NCBI RefSeq assembly: GCF_000219585.1
Contig: NC_015731.1
Span: 1,798,001-1,862,000 of the forward strand
Reading direction: 5' to 3'
From: Nitrosomonas sp. Is79A3
GTDB lineage: Bacteria > Pseudomonadota > Gammaproteobacteria > Burkholderiales > Nitrosomonadaceae
Length of the DNA stretch: 64,000 nucleotides
This document shows positions 1 to 8,704 of this stretch, one piece after another. A program made the position numbers and the translations under genes. The stretch's first letter is position 1; each line of letters opens with the position of its first letter. Under the pieces are notes generated by a model, which was not told the DNA's origin, made no database searches, and was given only the letters and a program-made list of their open reading frames with translations.

Positions 1-144
1 ACCGGTTGTAATGAACCAAGAAGAACGCCGGATGGACATCTGATGGATAGACCAAAGGTTTCAGCTTATGGGCCGGACGATGTGACGAGACATGATACGG
101 GTGCTGCTGACGCTGACGGTAAATCTGTTGGAGACAAAAAGTAA
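1..144 (+). CDS. C-terminal part of a small lipoprotein-like protein (start outside window)
   Basis: An open frame enters at base 1 and ends at a TAA at 142-144, giving 47 residues. The first residues read Thr-Gly-Cys, which would fit the end of a lipobox (L-T/A-G-C), followed by a charged, Pro/Gly/Asp-rich segment without predicted secondary structure elements that I recognise. If the Cys is the lipidated residue, almost the whole mature protein is visible and only the signal peptide is missing. It is convergent with the minus-strand permease that ends at 165. I do not recognise the family; the call rests only on the open frame and the lipobox-like start. Confidence 0.4.
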   Translation, partial: TGCNEPRRTPDGHLMDRPKVSAYGPDDVTRHDTGAADADGKSVGDKK

Positions 145-164
145 TTTCTATGATGGTATTTTAT

Positions 165-1367
165 TCATTTTTTACCCAATGCTTTCACAGCATCCAATCG
201 GGCCGCTTGGCTGGCGGGTAACAAACTCGCCAGAATGCCGGTGATCAGTGCGACAAGAATACCGGCAATCGAGGCCCAAGCGGGTGCCCAGGCGGGAAGT
301 TGCGGATAGGCCAAACGCAACATCAGGCTGCCAAACTGTCCCAGTAAGAATCCCAAAATAGCGCCAGCCAACGACAACCAAACTGCTTCAGCAAAAAATA
401 AGCGGCGGATGTCGGCGGATGTTGCGCCGATGGCTTTCAGTAGGCCAATTTCCGCTGTGCGCTGGTTGACCGAAACCAGCATCACATTCATCACTAAAAT
501 ACCGGCAACAATCAAGCTGATCGCGGCAATGCCGGCGACGGCCAAAGTCAATGCCTGTAAAACCCGGTCAAAGGTGGCGAGGATGGCGTCTTGTGTAATG
601 ACCGTCGTGTCATCCTCACCGTCATGACTTTGCCGCATGGTCGCCAAAATGGCTTGTTTGGCGGATTCAATTTCACTGTGGCTTTTGGCTTCGATCAGAA
701 TACGAAATAATGAGGTGGTATTGAATAGTGCTTGGGCATAGTCAATCGGGATGATAACGATTTCATCGGTATTGAAACCCATTGATTCACCTTGCGATGC
801 CAGAACGCCGGAGACTAAAAACCGGTTGTCGCCTAACCGGACACGTTGTCCGATAGCCTGGCTGCGGGGAAAAAATTCATTGGCTATTTTTGCACCTAAA
901 ACAATTTGAGCGCTGCGCTCGGTGCCATGCGCCAAGAAACTTCCTTGTGCCAGTTTCATATGACGGATCGGTATTAAATTGGCCGTGCTACCTAAAACTG
1001 TGACTTCACGCAGCCGATTGGCAGCAGAAAGCTCCGCGGCACCGACATTGAGCGGGGCATAGCGCCGGACTTGCGGCAACCGGCCCAGTAATTGCGCATC
1101 TTTTAAGGTTAAATCGCGCGGTGTCTGACCTAATACCGCGCCTAAAAATGATCCGGAAGTTTCTGCGCGCCCGGGAAGCACTACGAGCAAATTGGTGCCA
1201 ATGGAAGAGAATTGGTTGATCACATAGTTTCTGGCGCCGTCGCCCAGAGCCGTTAACACAACCACCGCCGCCACACCCAACGCCATCGCCAATACGATCA
1301 GCAGTGAGCGGATGCGATAGCTCACTACGGTTTTAAATGAAGTTTGCAGCGTATCAGTGAGTGTCAT
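165..1367 (-). CDS. MacB/FtsX-type ABC transporter permease
   Basis: Inner-membrane permease subunit of a MacB-like ABC exporter, 400 residues. Topology matches the family: one N-terminal membrane helix (about residues 20-42), a large periplasmic MacB core domain (about 45-270) and three C-terminal helices (about 275-300, 325-350, 365-392) forming the FtsX domain. The ATPase is encoded separately just upstream and overlaps this gene by 14 bases, and the HlyD-type adaptor precedes that, so the three are one operon for efflux of an unknown substrate (macrolide, peptide or lipid-like compounds are typical of the family). No outer-membrane channel is seen in the window; a TolC-like partner may be elsewhere. 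Confidence 0.9.
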   Translation of the reverse strand: MTLTDTLQTSFKTVVSYRIRSLLIVLAMALGVAAVVVLTALGDGARNYVINQFSSIGTNLLVVLPGRAETSGSFLGAVLGQTPRDLTLKDAQLLGRLPQVRRYAPLNVGAAELSAANRLREVTVLGSTANLIPIRHMKLAQGSFLAHGTERSAQIVLGAKIANEFFPRSQAIGQRVRLGDNRFLVSGVLASQGESMGFNTDEIVIIPIDYAQALFNTTSLFRILIEAKSHSEIESAKQAILATMRQSHDGEDDTTVITQDAILATFDRVLQALTLAVAGIAAISLIVAGILVMNVMLVSVNQRTAEIGLLKAIGATSADIRRLFFAEAVWLSLAGAILGFLLGQFGSLMLRLAYPQLPAWAPAWASIAGILVALITGILASLLPASQAARLDAVKALGKK

Positions 1368-2037
1368 CGGCTTGATCCGTCAATATCTTTCCGTCGCGCA
1401 TGCCGATTTGGCGATGCGCGCGCGAACCCAATTCACGATCGTGCGTGACGACAATCAGCGTGGTGCCCGTGTGATGCAGATTTTCCAGCAGCAGCATGAC
1501 TTCAGCGCCGATCTGGTGATCCAGATTGCCGGTGGGCTCATCGGCCAGAATGACGCTGGGATGCATAATCGTGGCACGCGCAATCGCCACACGCTGACGC
1601 TGCCCGCCGGAAAGTTCGGCTGGACGGTGATGTGCACGTTCTTTAAGCTCAAATGCTTGCAAGGCATCATTCACAAGGTTTTGGCGTTGCGCAGATGGCA
1701 TGCCGCTTAGAATCAAAGGTAATTCGATATTTTCTGCAGCCGTTAAGCGAGGAACCAGGTGGAACGATTGAAAAACAAAACCGATTTTTTCCCGGCGGAT
1801 TTGCGCCTGCTCCGTTTCCGACAGATCGGTAATCAGCCGGTCATCCAATTCATAGCTACCGCTATCGGGTTTATCCAGCAAACCGATAATATTCAGCAGC
1901 GTGGATTTCCCGGAGCCGGAAGGACCCATGATCGAAACATACTCACCTGCAGCGATATGCAGATTGATGTTATTGAGTGCATAAACCGCCTGGTCACCCA
2001 TGTGAAATGTGCGGGTAATGGCTGTCAGGCGGATCAT
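1354..2037 (-). CDS. ABC transporter ATP-binding protein (MacB/LolD type)
   Basis: Cytoplasmic ATPase that powers the neighbouring permease, 227 residues, the usual size for the LolD/MacB class. Visible motifs are Walker A (GPSGSGKST, about residues 39-47), the Q-loop region (FVFQSFHLVPRLTA), the ABC signature LSGGQRQRVAIARA (about 142-155), Walker B (VILADEPT) and the switch His (VVTHD). The start ATG overlaps the adaptor stop codon (4 bases) and its own 3' end overlaps the permease start, implying translational coupling. Confidence 0.93.
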   Translation of the reverse strand: MIRLTAITRTFHMGDQAVYALNNINLHIAAGEYVSIMGPSGSGKSTLLNIIGLLDKPDSGSYELDDRLITDLSETEQAQIRREKIGFVFQSFHLVPRLTAAENIELPLILSGMPSAQRQNLVNDALQAFELKERAHHRPAELSGGQRQRVAIARATIMHPSVILADEPTGNLDHQIGAEVMLLLENLHHTGTTLIVVTHDRELGSRAHRQIGMRDGKILTDQADDTH

Positions 2038-3185
2038 TGGGATTTTTTGGGTTGCACGGCAACACCGTCTTTGATGTTGTCCTGATCAAATGAAATCAGC
2101 ACGCGATCGCCTGCTTTCAAACCACTGCGAATTTCGGTGAAGCTCCAGTTGCTCAGTCCGGTTTCCAGTTGCTGCTCGACTAAGCGGTTATTGGCATCAA
2201 TCATCCAGACTTTGTTATTTTGCCGGATGGCTTGTGTCGGAATGCGCAGGACATTGTCTTTGCGCTCAAGAACAACCTCGACATCGGCGCTGTAGCCCAC
2301 CAGCAAGGTATCGGTTGGGATCTGCAGAAAATCCACTTCGATATCCACTGTTCGTGCCTGTTTTTCAATTTCAGTCACATACGGTGCAACACGACGGATT
2401 TTTCCAGGGAAAATTTTATCCGGCATCGCATCCAACGTGATGCGTGCCTCTTGCCCTATTTTAATTTTGGGTGCATCGACTTCATCCATCGGCGCAGTGA
2501 CGTATAAACAACTGTCGTCGATCAGATCAATCGTCGGCGGGGTTGGGATACCGGGCGGTGAGGGCGTGGTGAATTCACCCAATTCGCCGCTGATATGTGC
2601 AATGACACCCGAAAAAGGTGCGGAAATGACGGTTCGGTCCACTCCCGCCTGAGCGACGCGAATTTGCGCTTCGGCGCGCTTGATATCGGAGATGGTTGCA
2701 TCACAACTGGCCTGCCGGGAACGTGCATTGGCATCGGCATCCTCTGCGCGCTGTGAACTGACAAAGCCTTGCGCAACCAATTGCTGCGTGCGTACCGATT
2801 CACGCCGGGCGTTTTCCGCCAGGATGCAGGTTTCGCGGCGGCGTTCCTGCGCCATCGTGAGTTGCCGCTGCGCCAGTTCACGCTGCGCCTGAAGATCCTG
2901 ACTCCATAGTTCCAGCAAAACCTGACCCTTTTGCACGTGATCGCCTTCTTTGATCCAAATTTTGGCAATTTGTCCGCCAGTAATGGGTGCGAGATTGGAT
3001 CGCTGGCAGGATCTAATCGTGCCCGCGCGCGTGTTGACAATGCTCGCTTCGACATTGCCGGTTGCGATAGTAGCCAATTCCACTTCCAGCGGCTTGGGCC
3101 GGGTGAAATACCAGCTGGCAAGCGCGATTGCGATCACTGCAATGGCAAGGCTGATTAATCGTAGCGGTTTTTTGATCGGCGGCAT
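2034..3185 (-). CDS. HlyD-family efflux periplasmic adaptor
   Basis: Membrane-fusion/adaptor protein of the tripartite exporter, 383 residues. A single N-terminal membrane anchor (about residues 10-27) is followed by a biotinyl-lipoyl-like half motif (GGQIAKIWIKEGDHVQKGQVLLEL), a long alpha-hairpin rich in Arg/Gln/Ala (about 105-180), the second lipoyl half (ISAPFSGVIAHI) and beta-barrel/proximal domains. It is the first gene of the three-gene minus-strand set. The family connects inner-membrane MacB-like pumps with TolC-like channels; substrate unknown. Confidence 0.92.
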   Translation of the reverse strand: MPPIKKPLRLISLAIAVIAIALASWYFTRPKPLEVELATIATGNVEASIVNTRAGTIRSCQRSNLAPITGGQIAKIWIKEGDHVQKGQVLLELWSQDLQAQRELAQRQLTMAQERRRETCILAENARRESVRTQQLVAQGFVSSQRAEDADANARSRQASCDATISDIKRAEAQIRVAQAGVDRTVISAPFSGVIAHISGELGEFTTPSPPGIPTPPTIDLIDDSCLYVTAPMDEVDAPKIKIGQEARITLDAMPDKIFPGKIRRVAPYVTEIEKQARTVDIEVDFLQIPTDTLLVGYSADVEVVLERKDNVLRIPTQAIRQNNKVWMIDANNRLVEQQLETGLSNWSFTEIRSGLKAGDRVLISFDQDNIKDGVAVQPKKSQ

Positions 3186-3316
3186 TATCAGGTAAAGGAA
3201 GTCAGTGTGAAATCGGGTGGCATTGGGTTGTGTTTCGTTCTAAAACTGCGTATTTTACACGTTCATTTAAAGCTGCTTGATGGCAACTCACAAAAACCTT
3301 GAAATAGACTATCCGT

Positions 3317-4951
3317 ATGATTGATATTTGGCGCAAGAAATTCATCTTATCCGATTCCGATCGACCCACGACGGTCGATGATATCCGCCCAACCGAGGCG
3401 GATTATGAAGCATTAGACCCGAAAACGTTTGAAGCGATAGAAGCCGAAGCGCTGTTTCGCACGATTGATCAAACAAAAACCGAGAACGGACGATTGGCGT
3501 TGTACCGGTCTATCGCCCGTCCTGCTCTGGATGCACAGGTATTGCAACAAAAGCAGATTGCGTTGCGTGAAATGGAATCGAATCCGGCGCTCTATAACGC
3601 GCTGACTCATTATGTCGGCAAAATCACTTCTGGAGAGAAATCTCTGAAACATCTTCTGTATGGCGAATTTTCAGGCGGCTTGGCTACCGATGCGCCGAGT
3701 TCACGCTCGGACAAGCTGGAATTTGGCGGCTACGGCTACCGGCAATATCAAGACGGTACCCAATTTGCAGTCGATCTGGTTGAGAAAGCCGAGGCACTGC
3801 CACGCCCGCAATCCGCTTATTTACGTACACTGCTGAATGCGATCCATGATTTTGGCCAAGCGCGCACGTTCGCGCTGATGCAAGGCCCGGTTTATTCGAT
3901 GGGGGGCAAATTCAAACCAAGAAAAGAAAAAACCAGTTTTGACCTGTATTCACGCTTCCACCCTTCTTTGTTTAAAATTATGCCGATGCTCCTTTCCCTT
4001 GCCGCCGGATATGGCCTTCTGTTTTTCATGGAAATTTTGATGCCTGCATTGGGCACCTCGTATCTCTTTTACGGTATCTTGGCGCTCACTTTGCCGGTGT
4101 TTCCAATTGTTCTGCTGGCGATTGGTGTATCCGATCGCGATTCGATCATATATCCGTTGCGCAAACAATTCCGCGAAAGCCCGGAATTGGCCAAGGCGAT
4201 CGAAGCATTGGGATTGCTCGATGAGCTGTTGTCTTTTGTCCGCTATGGGCAAGCGTGTACCGGAGACAAAGTATTGCCGGAAATTCTCGATGAAAAGCAG
4301 CACCGGCTGACCGTCAGTCAAGCGAGGAATCCGCTACTGATTAAGAACATGCCGGATTATGTGCCGAACGATATCCACCTGGATCTGGCAGGCCGCGTAC
4401 TGATCATCACCGGCCCGAATAGCGGTGGTAAAACGGCATACTGCAAAACCATCGCGCAAATCCAATTACTCGGGCAAATCGGCTGCTACATTCCCGCCAC
4501 GCAAGGTCAATTGGTTCCAGCCGAGCATATTTATTACCAAGTCCCCGACCCCGGCCAGCTCAGCGCCGCAATGGGGCGCTTCGGCCATGAACTCCAGCGT
4601 ACGCGCGAAATATTCTTCAACGCCACCCCGCGCAGCCTGGTGGTACTCGATGAATTATCCGAAGGCACAACGTTTGAAGAAAAAATGACCATTTCGGAAT
4701 ATATCTTAAAAGGATTTCATAAACTCGGCGCAAGCACTTTGCTGGTCACGCATAACCACGAACTTTGTGAGCTGCTGCAAAAAGACGGCATTGGCCGCTA
4801 CCTGCAAGTCGAATTCATGCCGCAAGGCCCGACGCACCGTTTGGTCGCGGGCATCTCCAAAGTCAGCCATGCGGATCGTGTTGCTAGTGCGATTGGGTTT
4901 AGTCAGAAGGATGTTGAGGCGCATTTGGAGCGGCAGGGTGGTATATCATGA
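3317..4951 (+). CDS. MutS-like ATPase with two predicted transmembrane helices
   Basis: 544 residues. The C-terminal half is a MutS-family ATPase: Walker A GPNSGGKT (about 367-374), Walker B LVVLDELSEGTT (about 442-453), and the conserved His of LLVTHNHEL. The N-terminal part is helical and resembles the MutS core/clamp region but there is no mismatch-recognition domain I, and the length is far below the ~850 residues of MutS. Residues about 221-241 and 249-271 are strongly hydrophobic and look like two membrane helices, so it may be a membrane-attached MutS homologue. Role unknown; ordinary mismatch repair is unlikely. The last codons overlap the next gene by an ATGA junction. Faces away from the efflux operon. 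Confidence 0.85.
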   Translation: MIDIWRKKFILSDSDRPTTVDDIRPTEADYEALDPKTFEAIEAEALFRTIDQTKTENGRLALYRSIARPALDAQVLQQKQIALREMESNPALYNALTHYVGKITSGEKSLKHLLYGEFSGGLATDAPSSRSDKLEFGGYGYRQYQDGTQFAVDLVEKAEALPRPQSAYLRTLLNAIHDFGQARTFALMQGPVYSMGGKFKPRKEKTSFDLYSRFHPSLFKIMPMLLSLAAGYGLLFFMEILMPALGTSYLFYGILALTLPVFPIVLLAIGVSDRDSIIYPLRKQFRESPELAKAIEALGLLDELLSFVRYGQACTGDKVLPEILDEKQHRLTVSQARNPLLIKNMPDYVPNDIHLDLAGRVLIITGPNSGGKTAYCKTIAQIQLLGQIGCYIPATQGQLVPAEHIYYQVPDPGQLSAAMGRFGHELQRTREIFFNATPRSLVVLDELSEGTTFEEKMTISEYILKGFHKLGASTLLVTHNHELCELLQKDGIGRYLQVEFMPQGPTHRLVAGISKVSHADRVASAIGFSQKDVEAHLERQGGIS

Positions 4952-5178
4952 AGGCGGAATATGATTTGTCAAAAATGAAGTTGCGTAAAAATCCGTATGC
5001 CGCCAAACTCAAGAAATCTGTGACGATGCGCTTGAGCGAAGATGTCATTAGTTATTTTAGAAAAATGGCCGACGAGACAGGGGTGCCTTATCAAAGTCTC
5101 ATCAATTTGTATTTAAGAGATTGTGTAATTCAACATAGAAAGATTGATATTTCTTGGCAAGCCGAGTCAAAGTGTTAA
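4948..5178 (+). CDS. CopG/BrnA-like ribbon-helix-helix small protein
   Basis: 76 residues. The segment KKSVTMRLSEDVISYFRKMADETGVPYQSLINLYLRDC has the pattern of a CopG/BrnA ribbon-helix-helix DNA-binding antitoxin: a short beta strand followed by two helices. BrnA antitoxins are normally encoded directly after a BrnT toxin; here the upstream gene is instead the MutS-like ATPase, whose TGA overlaps this ATG (ATGA), so the two are probably co-translated. No toxin-like ORF is visible on either side. Could be an orphan antitoxin, or a dedicated regulator of the ATPase gene. Confidence 0.7.
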   Translation: MKAEYDLSKMKLRKNPYAAKLKKSVTMRLSEDVISYFRKMADETGVPYQSLINLYLRDCVIQHRKIDISWQAESKC

Positions 5179-5248
5179 GTCCGAGAATGTCTTATTTGTT
5201 GACATTAATTGTCTGGTTATTTTTAGGTTTGCGTCATATTATTAATAG

Positions 5249-5325
5249 GACAATTTATGCTTATACAGGTTATAAGATACGTCATCTGAATTATGCGACA
5301 TAACATGTTGCATATATTACGTTGG
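5249..5325. repeat. Upstream element shared with the region at 50930-50979
   Basis: Intergenic segment just before the 254-residue protein gene. It shares GACAATTT (5249-5256), a central TATAAGA and an exact 14-base ATATATTACGTTGG (5312-5325) with a segment in front of the unrecognised gene at 51035. It also holds the inverted sequence TTATGCGACATAA (5291-5303). The arrangement suggests a recombination or mobility site, but it is not identified. Confidence 0.4.
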
Positions 5326-5336
5326 TGGAATAGGCA

Positions 5337-6101
5337 ATGAGCAAAGTTATAACTGTTCAACTTGAGTGGAAATATTCTCCAGAAAATTATCTAGAGGAAC
5401 CGATTGCAATTTTATTTGAAGGTGGTGATCTTGAGATTAAGGATGGAATCGCAATCGCAAAAATAGATCCCGACCTATACCATCCTGATAGCTCGATACG
5501 GGAGATTTTGACCCGACAAATCGAAAATAGATTACACGCCGTCCAAATCATGACGCATAGAGACTTCGAATTGAGTAAATCATCCCGAGCAGATATTCGA
5601 GATGATGGGAGAAAGAATCATTTTCTTGAAGTTGAATCATGCGTCATGACCATGAGCCTTGGAACAATAGACTTAATAGTAAAAGATAAAGATGGAAATG
5701 TTGTTTCAGATACGAAAAAAGAGCGTTTAGATAAACAAAAGCATTTGGCAATTCTTATAGATAAGCATAGAAATTCCGATTCCACGCTTGACCAAATGTT
5801 GAAGAGCTACCAAAAATCAGTGAAAGACCCTGATGATGAATTAGTGCATTTATACGAAATTAGAGATTCTCTCTCCGAGAGGTTTGGATCAAAGGGAAGC
5901 GCAATACATAAACTAGGTATCACAATTACAGATTGGGGTGAAATTGGTAAAATAGCCAATACCCTCCCGCTCAAACAGGGTCGACACAGAGGCAAAGCGG
6001 TAGGTGCGCTTAGAGACGCAGATATAGCTGAGCTTGAAGAAGCACGTAAATCTGTTGTTTATCTGATTGAAAAATACCTTGAATATTTGGAAACGTGTTA
6101 A
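5337..6101 (+). CDS. Hypothetical protein, 254 residues
   Basis: Not recognised with certainty. It is a soluble, charged protein with no signal peptide or membrane segment. The N-terminal ~110 residues are mixed alpha/beta; the C-terminal ~100 residues (from about HLYEIRDSLSERFG) contain LGITITDWGEIGKIAN and QGRHRGKAVGALRDADIAELEEARK, a helical module that I recall at the C-terminus of other uncharacterised bacterial proteins, possibly HEPN-like but lacking a clear R-x4-6-H catalytic motif. Codon use is AT-richer than the flanking sucC. It is preceded by a putative recombination-like element and followed by a hairpin repeat, consistent with an acquired single gene. A GGTGGA motif about 12 bases upstream may be the ribosome binding site. 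Confidence 0.65.
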   Translation: MSKVITVQLEWKYSPENYLEEPIAILFEGGDLEIKDGIAIAKIDPDLYHPDSSIREILTRQIENRLHAVQIMTHRDFELSKSSRADIRDDGRKNHFLEVESCVMTMSLGTIDLIVKDKDGNVVSDTKKERLDKQKHLAILIDKHRNSDSTLDQMLKSYQKSVKDPDDELVHLYEIRDSLSERFGSKGSAIHKLGITITDWGEIGKIANTLPLKQGRHRGKAVGALRDADIAELEEARKSVVYLIEKYLEYLETC

Positions 6102-6135
6102 ATCTATTAATAATCGCTTGCGCTCGAACAGCCCG

Positions 6136-6205
6136 GTAGGGTGCAATCAATATTACGCCGAATGAAGCACATCCGGTGTCATGCGCTTTGCTTATTACAC
6201 CCTAC
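6136..6205. repeat. GTAGGGTG...CACCCTAC hairpin repeat (REP-like)
   Basis: Seventy bases bounded by GTAGGGTG and CACCCTAC with further internal partial complementarity (GCAATC.../...TTATTACACC). This resembles a widespread bacterial repeat type with GTAGGGTGC ends that folds into a long hairpin. It lies between the 254-residue gene and sucC. A degenerate repeat with GTAGGA/TCCTAC ends is at 35883-35941. Confidence 0.6.
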
Positions 6206-6252
6206 ATTAGCAGTCTGTTAAAACCGAAGGCCTTAAAAATGGAGTTACGCCA

Positions 6253-7428
6253 ATGAAAATTCACGAGTATCAGGCAAAAGAGATTTTGCGGAAATATGGG
6301 GTTGTTACGCCGAAAGGCATTGCTTGTTTCAGTGTTGACGAAGCCGTGAAAGCTGCGCAGCAACTGGGTGGTGAGGTGTGGGCGGTGAAGGCGCAGATTT
6401 ATGCCGGCGGGCGCGGTAAGGGCGGTGGGGTGAAAGTTGCTAGGTCGTTGGATGAGGTGCGGCAACGTGCGGGGGAGATTCTGGGCATGCGGCTAGTGAC
6501 GCATCAGACCGGCCCGGAAGGGCAGATCGTGCATCGGCTTTTTATCGAACAGGGTGTTCATATCGAGAAAGAATTTTATGTTGGCATGGTGATCGACCGC
6601 GGCCGTCAGCGCGTGTGCCTGATGGCAAGTTCGGAAGGCGGCATGGAGATCGAAAAAGTCGCGGCTGAAACGCCGGAGAAAATTCATAAAGTGTTTATTG
6701 ATCCGATTGCGGGGCTCAGTCAGCAGCAAGCCGAGGAAGTTGCATTAAAAATCGGCATTCCTGCGCAAAGTGTGCCGCAAGCGGTTACGTTGTTGCAAGG
6801 TCTGTACCAGGCTTTTGATGACACCGATTCGTCGTTGCTGGAAATTAATCCGCTAACGTTAACTGCTGAGAAACAGGTGATTGCGCTCGATGCCAAAATG
6901 AATTTTGACGACAATGCCTTGTTTCGTCATCCGGAGATTGTCGCGCTGCGCGATCTGGATGAGGAAGACCCGGTTGAGATTGAGGCATCCAAACACGAGT
7001 TATCGTACATTCCATTGGATGGCAATATCGGCTGCCTGGTGAATGGTGCGGGACTGGCGATGGCAACGATGGATATCATTAAATTGTACGGCGGCAATCC
7101 TGCGAATTTCCTCGATGTCGGCGGCGGCGCGACGGCGGAGAAGGTGACCGAGGCGTTTAAGTTGATGCTGCGTAATCCCAAGTTGCAAGCGATTCTGGTG
7201 AATATTTTCGGCGGCATCATGAAATGCGATGTGATTGCGCAAGGTGTGGTGGCAGCAGCGCGCGAGGTGCAGTTGACCGTGCCGTTAGTGGTGCGCCTGG
7301 AGGGCACCAATGTGGATCTCGGGAAAAAGATTCTCGCCGATTCCGGTTTGACGATCATCTCGGCGGAAAACATGGCCGATGCAGCGCAGAAAGCAGTCAG
7401 CGCGGCCAAAACCAAGTCATCGTCGTGA
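6253..7428 (+). CDS. sucC: Succinyl-CoA synthetase (ADP-forming) beta subunit
   Basis: TCA-cycle enzyme subunit, 391 residues against the usual 386-390. The N-terminal ATP-grasp domain begins [16 protein letters not shown]; the Gly-rich ATP loop is [14 protein letters not shown], the Mg/nucleotide motif is LLEINPL, and the C-terminal CoA-ligase domain carries GGGATAEKV and [12 protein letters not shown]. Start ATG 6253 has a GGAG nine bases upstream. It is followed after 34 bases by sucD, forming the alpha2beta2 or alpha-beta enzyme that makes ATP from succinyl-CoA. In an autotrophic ammonia oxidiser it would mainly serve biosynthesis. Confidence 0.97.
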   Translation: MKIHEYQAKEILRKYGVVTPKGIACFSVDEAVKAAQQLGGEVWAVKAQIYAGGRGKGGGVKVARSLDEVRQRAGEILGMRLVTHQTGPEGQIVHRLFIEQGVHIEKEFYVGMVIDRGRQRVCLMASSEGGMEIEKVAAETPEKIHKVFIDPIAGLSQQQAEEVALKIGIPAQSVPQAVTLLQGLYQAFDDTDSSLLEINPLTLTAEKQVIALDAKMNFDDNALFRHPEIVALRDLDEEDPVEIEASKHELSYIPLDGNIGCLVNGAGLAMATMDIIKLYGGNPANFLDVGGGATAEKVTEAFKLMLRNPKLQAILVNIFGGIMKCDVIAQGVVAAAREVQLTVPLVVRLEGTNVDLGKKILADSGLTIISAENMADAAQKAVSAAKTKSSS

Positions 7429-7462
7429 GGTTGTCAGTGTCAGTCATAAAAGGAGTTTTGCC

Positions 7463-8338
7463 ATGTCTATTCTGATTAATCGCAACAGCCGCGTGATGAC
7501 GCAGGGCATTACCGGTAAAACCGGGCAATTCCATACACGTATGTGCCGTGATTATGCAAACGGCAAGGAGTGCTATGTCGCAGGCGTGAATCCGCGCAAA
7601 CCCGGAGAGGATTTTGAAGGCATACCGGTTTATGCATCTGTCAAGGAAGCCAAACAGCAAACCGGTGCGAATGTTTCCGTCATTTATGTGCCGCCGTCTT
7701 TTGCCGCAGCGGCGATAGATGAAGCCGTAGAAGCCGAACTGGATCTGGTGATTTGCATTACCGAAGGCATTCCGGTGCGCGATATGCTCCGCACGCGCTA
7801 CAAAATGCAGGGTAAGAGAACCCGGCTAATCGGCCCGAATTGTCCGGGAATCATCACGCCGGATGAACTCAAGATCGGCATTATGCCGGGTTACATTCAT
7901 AAAAAAGGCCGCATTGGCGTGGTTTCTCGTTCGGGCACATTGACCTATGAAGCCGTGGCACAACTGATGGCGCTGGGATTGGGGCAATCCACTTGTATCG
8001 GAATCGGCGGTGACCCGGTAAATGGACTGAAGCACCTCGACGTTTTGCAATTATTCAATGAAGATGACGAAACCGATGCCGTACTGATGGTCGGTGAAAT
8101 CGGCGGCACCGACGAAGAGGACTGCGCGCGCTGGGTGAAAGATAATATGCGAAAATCAGTCGTCGGATTTATCGCCGGCGTGACCGCGCCACCCGGTAAG
8201 CGCATGGGACATGCCGGGGCGATTATTTCAGGCGGTAAGGGAACGGCACAAGAAAAACTGGAAGTGATGGAATCCTGCGGTATCAAAGTCACCCGCAATC
8301 CGGCTGAGATGGGAAAATTGTTAAAATCGGCTTTATAA
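7463..8338 (+). CDS. sucD: Succinyl-CoA synthetase alpha subunit
   Basis: 291 residues, the normal size. The CoA-binding Rossmann part begins [21 protein letters not shown], and the phosphohistidine loop [10 protein letters not shown] lies near residue 250. The ATG at 7463 is chosen because AAAGGAG sits nine bases upstream and the family starts here; a longer frame from 7379 would overlap sucC and adds unrelated residues. Partner of sucC, same operon. Confidence 0.97.
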   Translation: MSILINRNSRVMTQGITGKTGQFHTRMCRDYANGKECYVAGVNPRKPGEDFEGIPVYASVKEAKQQTGANVSVIYVPPSFAAAAIDEAVEAELDLVICITEGIPVRDMLRTRYKMQGKRTRLIGPNCPGIITPDELKIGIMPGYIHKKGRIGVVSRSGTLTYEAVAQLMALGLGQSTCIGIGGDPVNGLKHLDVLQLFNEDDETDAVLMVGEIGGTDEEDCARWVKDNMRKSVVGFIAGVTAPPGKRMGHAGAIISGGKGTAQEKLEVMESCGIKVTRNPAEMGKLLKSAL

Positions 8339-8373
8339 TTTAATCTTTTCCGCAATTATCAAAGGTGCTATGC

Positions 8374-8682
8374 ATGCGTTATCGTTTATCGTTTTTTATT
8401 TTTTTAGTGGCGTTAGTCGTTTCTGCTTGTAGCGGAGTGCCGGAGAAACAACAACTTCCCGCCAGAAAACCTGAACGCCCGGCAGGCCCGTTACCGGAAA
8501 GCGCGAAACCGAAATACAACTTAACCGGCTATCCGTTGAATACTCAGCAAGGCTATATCGATGGCTGTGAAACTGCCAAAAGAACCAGTTGGGCGTTTAA
8601 AGACCTGAATCGCTATGATAAAGATGATCAATACCGGATGGGTTGGGATGACGGATTCTCGATGTGCAATGGGAAGAAATAG
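8374..8682 (+). CDS. Small conserved lipoprotein
   Basis: 102 residues. Signal peptide MRYRLSFFIFLVALVVSAC ends in a lipobox (VSAC), so the mature protein should be lipid-anchored. The mature part is Pro/Lys-rich at first, then GYIDGCETAKRTSW and YRMGWDDGFSMCNG with two Cys that may form a disulfide in the periplasm. The ATG at 8374 with AAAGG eight bases upstream is preferred to the in-frame GTG at 8365. It lies 35 bases after sucD and 22 before dacB, probably read through with them. Function unknown. Confidence 0.75.
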   Translation: MRYRLSFFIFLVALVVSACSGVPEKQQLPARKPERPAGPLPESAKPKYNLTGYPLNTQQGYIDGCETAKRTSWAFKDLNRYDKDDQYRMGWDDGFSMCNGKK

Positions 8683-8704
8683 TAACTAAGCGGTTACTGA
8701 CAGA

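Noticed and set aside
7379..7462. N-terminal extension of sucD overlapping sucC
   Set aside because: The family begins at MSILINRN with a strong AAAGGAG before ATG 7463; the extension is frame-shifted sucC sequence.
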